Assembly (NCBI GenBank): GCA_017556745.1
Contig: JAFYMF010000055.1
Location: 64,171 to 98,616 of the forward strand
Direction: 5' to 3'
Length of the DNA stretch: 34,446 bases
From: Clostridia bacterium
GTDB taxonomy: Bacteria > Bacillota > Clostridia > Oscillospirales > CAG-272
Shown: positions 33,463 through 34,446 of the stretch, one piece after another
Numbering within the stretch: the stretch's first letter is position 1
Layout: each line of letters starts with the position of its first letter
Program-made: the position numbers and the translations under genes
Notes under the pieces: generated by a model
What the model saw: the letters and a program-made list of their open reading frames with translations, nothing else
The model's database searches: none
Told to the model about the DNA's origin: nothing

Positions 33463-34284
33463 ATGAGAACACTATCTGTTGTCACTGCTATACTTTTACT
33501 TTTTTGTCTGCTGTCATGTAGTGATGCTACAAGCGGTTATGAGATACTCAGCATAAAATACGAAAAGGATCCGAACGTTGACATCCGCCCTGCCCTCGAA
33601 GTTATATATGAAGATGATAACTACTATTACTGTCTCGGAAATCTTGAAAGTGAGTACTATATCGTCACCTATAAAAACGGTGAAAAACAGAACATCAAAG
33701 AAGCACTGGCGGTGGGGCACATAACATTGACTGACCTCAATACCCACGGCGTGAGTTATATCAAAGAGGAAAAAAGCGTCGAAAACACCCCAAAAAAAGA
33801 TATCAAAAACATAACCGATAACTCACGCGGACTTGAGCTCTCCGATGTGGAAGAGATATTTTACGAGGATCACAACCGTAAATATATTTTTGGAAATCCA
33901 ATCAGTGAATATATCATTGTTGAGTACTCGGACGGCAGTACCGAAAACGTGAGAGACGCACTGAAAAACAGCAATATTTCACTTGCCGATCTTAATTTTT
34001 ACGGCATATCTTACTTTTCCGAACCGAAGCACATTAAGGGTATCGTAGACCTGACGGAAAACGGTGAAATACCCACCGCAGATGCTCTTGAAGGCTTTTA
34101 TCGCGACGACAAATATTATTATTCTTTCCCATCGATAAAGAGCGAGTACGTTACAGTATACTATAATGACGGCACAGAACAAAACGTTAAGGATGCATTA
34201 GAAGAAGGGAAAATATTGATCTCCGATCTTGACTACTTTTCTATTGGGTATTATAGAGAACCCCTTGAGAATTTTATGGAATGA
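33463..34284 (+). CDS. Lipoprotein with three ~60-residue repeats
   Basis: 273 residues, function unknown. The signal peptide ends LLSC (Cys19), so it is a lipoprotein. Three repeats follow at about 45-103, 129-187 and 208-267, each with a Tyr-rich opening (YEDDNYYY, YEDHNRKY, YRDDKYYY), a SEY-x-x-V-x-Y segment, a DG or NG turn, N(I/V)(K/R)(D/E)AL, an acidic DL, and a closing (G)xxY. I have the impression of similar repeats at the ends of many Firmicutes hypothetical proteins, but cannot name a domain. AAAAGGAGG sits 7 nt before the ATG. The gene ends about 22 nt before the IS3 end and appears complete. Confidence 0.85.
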   Translation: MRTLSVVTAILLLFCLLSCSDATSGYEILSIKYEKDPNVDIRPALEVIYEDDNYYYCLGNLESEYYIVTYKNGEKQNIKEALAVGHITLTDLNTHGVSYIKEEKSVENTPKKDIKNITDNSRGLELSDVEEIFYEDHNRKYIFGNPISEYIIVEYSDGSTENVRDALKNSNISLADLNFYGISYFSEPKHIKGIVDLTENGEIPTADALEGFYRDDKYYYSFPSIKSEYVTVYYNDGTEQNVKDALEEGKILISDLDYFSIGYYREPLENFME

Positions 34285-34305
34285 CAAACAGGCTGAATCA
34301 CATCA

Positions 34306-34446
34306 TGAACTGCCCCAATTTGTGCGGACGGTACAAAAACAGACACTATGGTAGATAAAATTAAATATTAAGCAACATACTGACATCGCTTTTCAAGTGG
34401 TGTCAGTTTTGTTTTTAATTGGATGCGTTGGTTGTTATAGAATTGA
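34306..34446 (-). mobile_element. IS3-family insertion sequence, 3' end (runs off the window)
   Basis: TGAACTGCCCC at 34306 looks like an IS3-type terminal inverted repeat, and the DNA inside encodes on the minus strand the C-terminal end of an IS3-family transposase. The other end lies outside the window, so the target duplication cannot be checked. The flank just left of the end is ATCA. Confidence 0.75.
34368..34445 (-). CDS. IS3-family transposase (OrfB), C-terminal fragment
   Basis: Only the last 25 codons are in the window: FYNNQRIQLKTKLTPLEKR then CQYVA and stop. The YN-x-x-R-I-x-x-x-L-x-x-L-T-P motif is the typical end of DDE-type IS3 OrfB proteins. Partial because of the window edge, not because of a visible mutation. 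Confidence 0.85.
   Translation of the reverse strand, partial: QFYNNQRIQLKTKLTPLEKRCQYVA

Overview
The window looks like a chromosomal segment from an anaerobic gut-type Clostridia member (Oscillospiraceae or Christensenellaceae-like). This is inferred from Gram-positive lipoprotein and ECF sigma modules, strong AGGAGG ribosome binding sites, an atypically long GluRS beside a GlnRS, a ComEC homologue, and palindromic intergenic repeats of a style I associate with such genomes. No rRNA, tRNA or CRISPR array was recognised.

Left part (1-10396, all minus strand): a two-gene unit made of a glycoside-hydrolase-like protein and wecB (UDP-GlcNAc 2-epimerase), with a textbook promoter; a monocistronic comEC/rec2 with its own promoter; and a maltodextrin-type uptake operon (solute-binding lipoprotein, two MalF/MalG-type permeases, malQ) closed by a terminator that overlaps the malQ stop codon.

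Middle (10557-16935, plus strand): one tight housekeeping operon from a clear sigma-A promoter, in the order MBL-fold hydrolase, gltX, glnS, metY-type O-acetylhomoserine sulfhydrylase, ybaB/ebfC, recR. It ends in a bidirectional terminator shared with the convergent operon to its right.

Right part (17035-32190, minus strand): the accessory and most interesting region. In transcription order it holds (i) an ECF sigma / membrane anti-sigma pair followed by a secreted, internally duplicated coiled-coil protein and a terminator; (ii) a second ECF sigma / anti-sigma pair whose anti-sigma has a large extracytoplasmic domain, and a strong terminator; (iii) a ten-gene locus of seven paralogous lipoproteins interleaved with two ABC-2 permeases and one ABC ATPase. 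Inside locus (iii), between the second permease and the ATPase, lies a non-coding 80-bp tandem array (six units) in which each unit carries a long perfect palindrome, followed by two further palindromic intergenic elements. The promoter regions of the second sigma gene and of the lipoprotein/ABC locus share TGTAAG-N15/16-ACGC, suggesting that the sigma factor drives both. Several lipoprotein genes are recent tandem duplicates with an exact 811-bp period and signs of gene conversion. This sigma-controlled lipoprotein/exporter locus is my candidate for an undescribed system; its substrate cannot be read from sequence.

Right edge: asnA with promoter and terminator, a lipoprotein with three copies of a ~60-residue repeat, and the 3' end of an IS3-family insertion sequence running off the window.
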